Shown one piece after another: positions 61,925-64,000 of a DNA stretch of 64,000 nucleotides. Location: positions 779,001-843,000 of the forward strand of contig NC_092580.1 in assembly GCF_037975245.1 (NCBI RefSeq). The letters are read 5' to 3'. Under the pieces are notes generated by a model. It was not told where the DNA came from. It saw only the letters and a list, made by a program, of their open reading frames with translations, and did not search any database. Each line of letters opens with the position of its first letter. The first letter of the stretch is position 1. This stretch comes from Apostichopus japonicus (lineage: Eukaryota > Echinodermata > Holothuroidea > Aspidochirotida > Stichopodidae). A program made the translations under genes and the position numbers.

Positions 61925-62020
61925 TCACATCCATTGCTTGTGTCTCTGTGAGCCATCATAGCATTGTGACAGGCCCTTAATAAGACTTGCAAATTTACTA
62001 ACCTGTTTACTGTAGATTTT
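61925..62020. repeat. ~1.1-kb dispersed repeat, copy 2, coding-part fragment
   Basis: About 96 bp match 56,787-56,884 at roughly 85-90% by eye. On the minus strand the frame of copy 1 stays open here, with substitutions that keep the motif (LVNLQVLLRACHNAMMAHRD). The homology stops just before the reverse-transcriptase fragment and resumes at about 63,275, leaving out ~256 bp of copy 1. Confidence 0.75.
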
Positions 62021-62053
62021 GTCATATATCAGAGGAGAGTACTGCTTTAGTCA

Positions 62054-63112
62054 GTGCTCTGTAGAGAGACCTGTTTATTGAAATCTAAACTGTACACTAT
62101 GGGTGTTTCACATCAGGTTCTCTGCTGGGTGGATGCTTTTCTGAGTGATAGAGAGCAGTCGGTTGTTGTCAATGGGTCTAGGTCTAATCCTTCTAAGGTT
62201 ACTTCCGGTGTTCCGCAAGGGTCAGTTTTGGGACCCATTCTCTTCCTGGCCTATATTAATGATATTGGTAATGCTGTTTCTTCTGGTGTCCGACTGTTCG
62301 CTGATGACTGTGTCTGTTATCGGGTTATCGATGATGTCAGTGATGGTCATCAACTTCAGGAAGATATTAATATACTAGGGCAATGGGCTAAAGATTGGGG
62401 CATGAGTTTCCAGCCGGTGAAATGTAACATTATGACCATTACTAGAAAGAGGAAACCTGTAAATTTCAATTACATGCTCAATGGGGTTCACTTGGTTAAG
62501 GTTGATTGTATTAAATATCTGGGTATCCATATCACTTCAGATCTCAACTGGGGAAAAAATATTCAAAATGTGTGTAACAAAGGAAATAGGATATTGGGAG
62601 TTCTTTGTAGAAACTTATCCCCTTGTTCGAAGGATGCAAAATTGGCTGCATATAAAGGTCTCCTCCTGCCAGTATTGGAATATGCCAGTTCTGTCTGGGA
62701 TCCCCACCAAGCTTTCTTGCAGCACAACCTCGAAAACATTCAGAGGCGTGCAGCCCGTTTCATCGCTTCAGATTATTCAAGAGAGCCTGGCTCTGTCTCA
62801 TCTCTGTTACGGGACCTAAACCTGGTGCCCTTGGCAGAGAGGCGCAGACAAAGTAGAATCATCTTATTTGCTAAGGGCATCTATGGTCAGGCTCAGATCC
62901 CTATTGACTGCCTAAGAAAGCCTCTGCGTAGGAGTCGGAACATGCACGATATGCATTTCTGCCAACTGTATGCCAGTACCAATTGCTATAAGTATAGTTT
63001 TTTTCCAAATACAATTAGGGATTGGAATAGTCTGCCTTCAGACCTCATTAGTAGTTCCAGTGGTTCTGTGAATCCTGTCACTTATATCAGTACTCGGGTC
63101 AGATCTAATTAA
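62054..63112 (+). pseudogene. 5'-truncated non-LTR retrotransposon reverse transcriptase
   Basis: An open frame follows a TAG at 62,048-62,050; the first Met codon is at 62,099, but the true element is truncated at its 5' end, so no native start is present. Numbering from 62,054: fingers/palm remnant LLKSKLYTMG (8-17), WVDAFLSDREQ (25-35), motif B SGVPQGSVLGPILF (51-64), catalytic motif C FADD (82-85), motif D WGMSFQPVKC (115-124), thumb start KYLGIHI (154-160), then LEYASSVWDPH and a C-terminal IQRRAARFI...FFPNTIRDWNSLP region. The endonuclease, gag-like ORF1 and motif A Asp are missing. The closest group is probably CR1/L2/Jockey-type. It differs from the tail inserted in the satellite, so two families are present. 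The frame is otherwise open. Confidence 0.85.
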
Positions 63113-63274
63113 TTACTCTCTTGACGTGTGTGTGGTGAGATATTGTCCCTTTTTGCGGATGCGTCACCGTATCGAAGACGAAGACGAGGTGTACTACATC
63201 AGAATGATAAGCTGCAGCCATTGTTCTACTGAATCCATTACATGCCTTGCCATCAGCATCAGTTGTGAGGTACA
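63113..63274 (+). other. Probable 3' untranslated tail of the reverse-transcriptase copy
   Basis: About 160 bp between the TAA of the reverse-transcriptase frame and the point where homology to the ~1.1-kb repeat resumes. It should contain the element's 3' end. I see no poly(A) and no clear tandem tail, so the end may be trimmed or of a type without one. Confidence 0.4.
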
Positions 63275-64000
63275 TGACCGTACCCATTCTTCATAATAAT
63301 AATCAGTTTTTTATCCTCAAAGTTCAACAAAATTCCAGTGACCTATTCACTAGTTTGTTTGTATACAAATGCTTAAATGGTTATAAGCATTTATTGGAAG
63401 TCTAAGCAGTTGAATAGCTGCACATAGAATGATACAAGACAAGACTTACACTGAGAAACTAGTCAATATGATCTACTACAACGATTTAGGAATGTTGCTT
63501 GAACAGCGCCCTCATTCTAGATCTGGTCACAGCTAGAACATAGGTCTCCTGAGTAGTTTTCGCAACAAAATCTGACAAAATACCTTTGAAAAGCAGTGCC
63601 AAAGTAACAAGTAACTTTTTCTCTTTCATTTTAGGGCCAGAGTTTACTCGATACAGGGAGTGATCACATTTTCAGAGGGAAGAAGGCCAACTTGCGTCAA
63701 GTTTCCACCAGAGGGGATAAGTAGCACCAACTGAGGGACTGTGCTTAAAACACATTGTGTGGACCCAAGAACAATTTAGACATTCAGTAGATGCCAGCCA
63801 TGCTGATGGAATGACTTCTAATCACACTAGGGAATATGTCAACCATTGGGCTCTCACTTGTTTAAAGTTCAGTACTGCATTATTCATATAGACTGTACAA
63901 CATGTGTGAGACACCATATGAAGATTCACACAATAGACAGAGATAAACAAAAATGATATAAGTCATTACTTCTGAAACTATCATAAAAAGAGGTTGAAAG
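63275..64000. repeat. ~1.1-kb dispersed repeat, copy 2, upstream part
   Basis: From taatcagttttttatcctcaaa onward this matches 57,160-57,843 to the window end with small differences (for example an extra tatacaaatgcttaaatggt near 63,361 and an extra cttgcgt near 63,691). No coding frame is seen in it. It continues past the right edge. Confidence 0.8.

Noticed and set aside
61646-61951. Overlapping plus-strand frames (101 and 66 codons), one Gln/His-rich
   Set aside because: Two frames overlap with no family motif in either, and the longer one runs into repeat DNA whose conserved frame is on the other strand.
63105-63287. 60-codon minus-strand frame after the reverse transcriptase
   Set aside because: It straddles the retrotransposon tail and the resumed repeat, so it is a chimera of two elements. 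Its first Met aligns only loosely with the start of the ORF in the other repeat copy.

Overview
The window looks like nuclear DNA of a non-vertebrate animal. The signs are a very long satellite array, 5'-truncated non-LTR retrotransposon copies, short elements with terminal inverted repeats, and a GT-AG intron-containing gene fragment carrying the P2X7-type cytosolic C-terminal domain. A sponge or cnidarian would fit, but I cannot name the species.

Bases 1 to about 53,552 (83% of the window) are one head-to-tail satellite array with a unit of 155-157 bp, roughly 335 copies (length divided by period). It runs off the left edge. Each unit carries a tRNA-like block: a box A-like motif (TGGCGCGGTTGG) and, 54 bp start to start, a box B-like motif (GGCTCGAGACC). 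I read the array as an amplified tRNA/SINE-derived sequence. The left half (1 to ~26.6 kb) is mostly a 156-bp form. From ~29.6 kb rightwards a 157-bp form dominates, and 26.6-29.6 kb is mixed. The 157-bp form keeps a 2-bp 'GT' that completes a tRNA D-stem. The last units at the right edge are the most divergent and the most tRNA-like.

The array contains higher-order duplications of 3 to about 27 units (offsets 466, 626, 937, 1,244, 1,865, 2,025, 2,503 and ~4,570 bp). Two identical 646-bp 3' ends of a non-LTR retrotransposon (39,930-40,575 and 44,500-45,145) sit at the same place in two copies of the ~4.5-kb duplication, so one insertion was later copied along with its satellite context.

Bases 53,553-64,000 are AT-richer flank crowded with old mobile DNA. 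They hold a ~650-bp dispersed repeat (two copies plus a fragment) containing a Harbinger-like inverted-repeat element; a 942-bp hAT-like non-autonomous element; a ~1.1-kb repeat with a decayed ORF on the minus strand, whose second copy is interrupted by a reverse-transcriptase fragment; and, on the minus strand, an intact terminal exon of a P2X7-C-domain-like gene with a damaged candidate first exon upstream. No intact gene is complete in this window.
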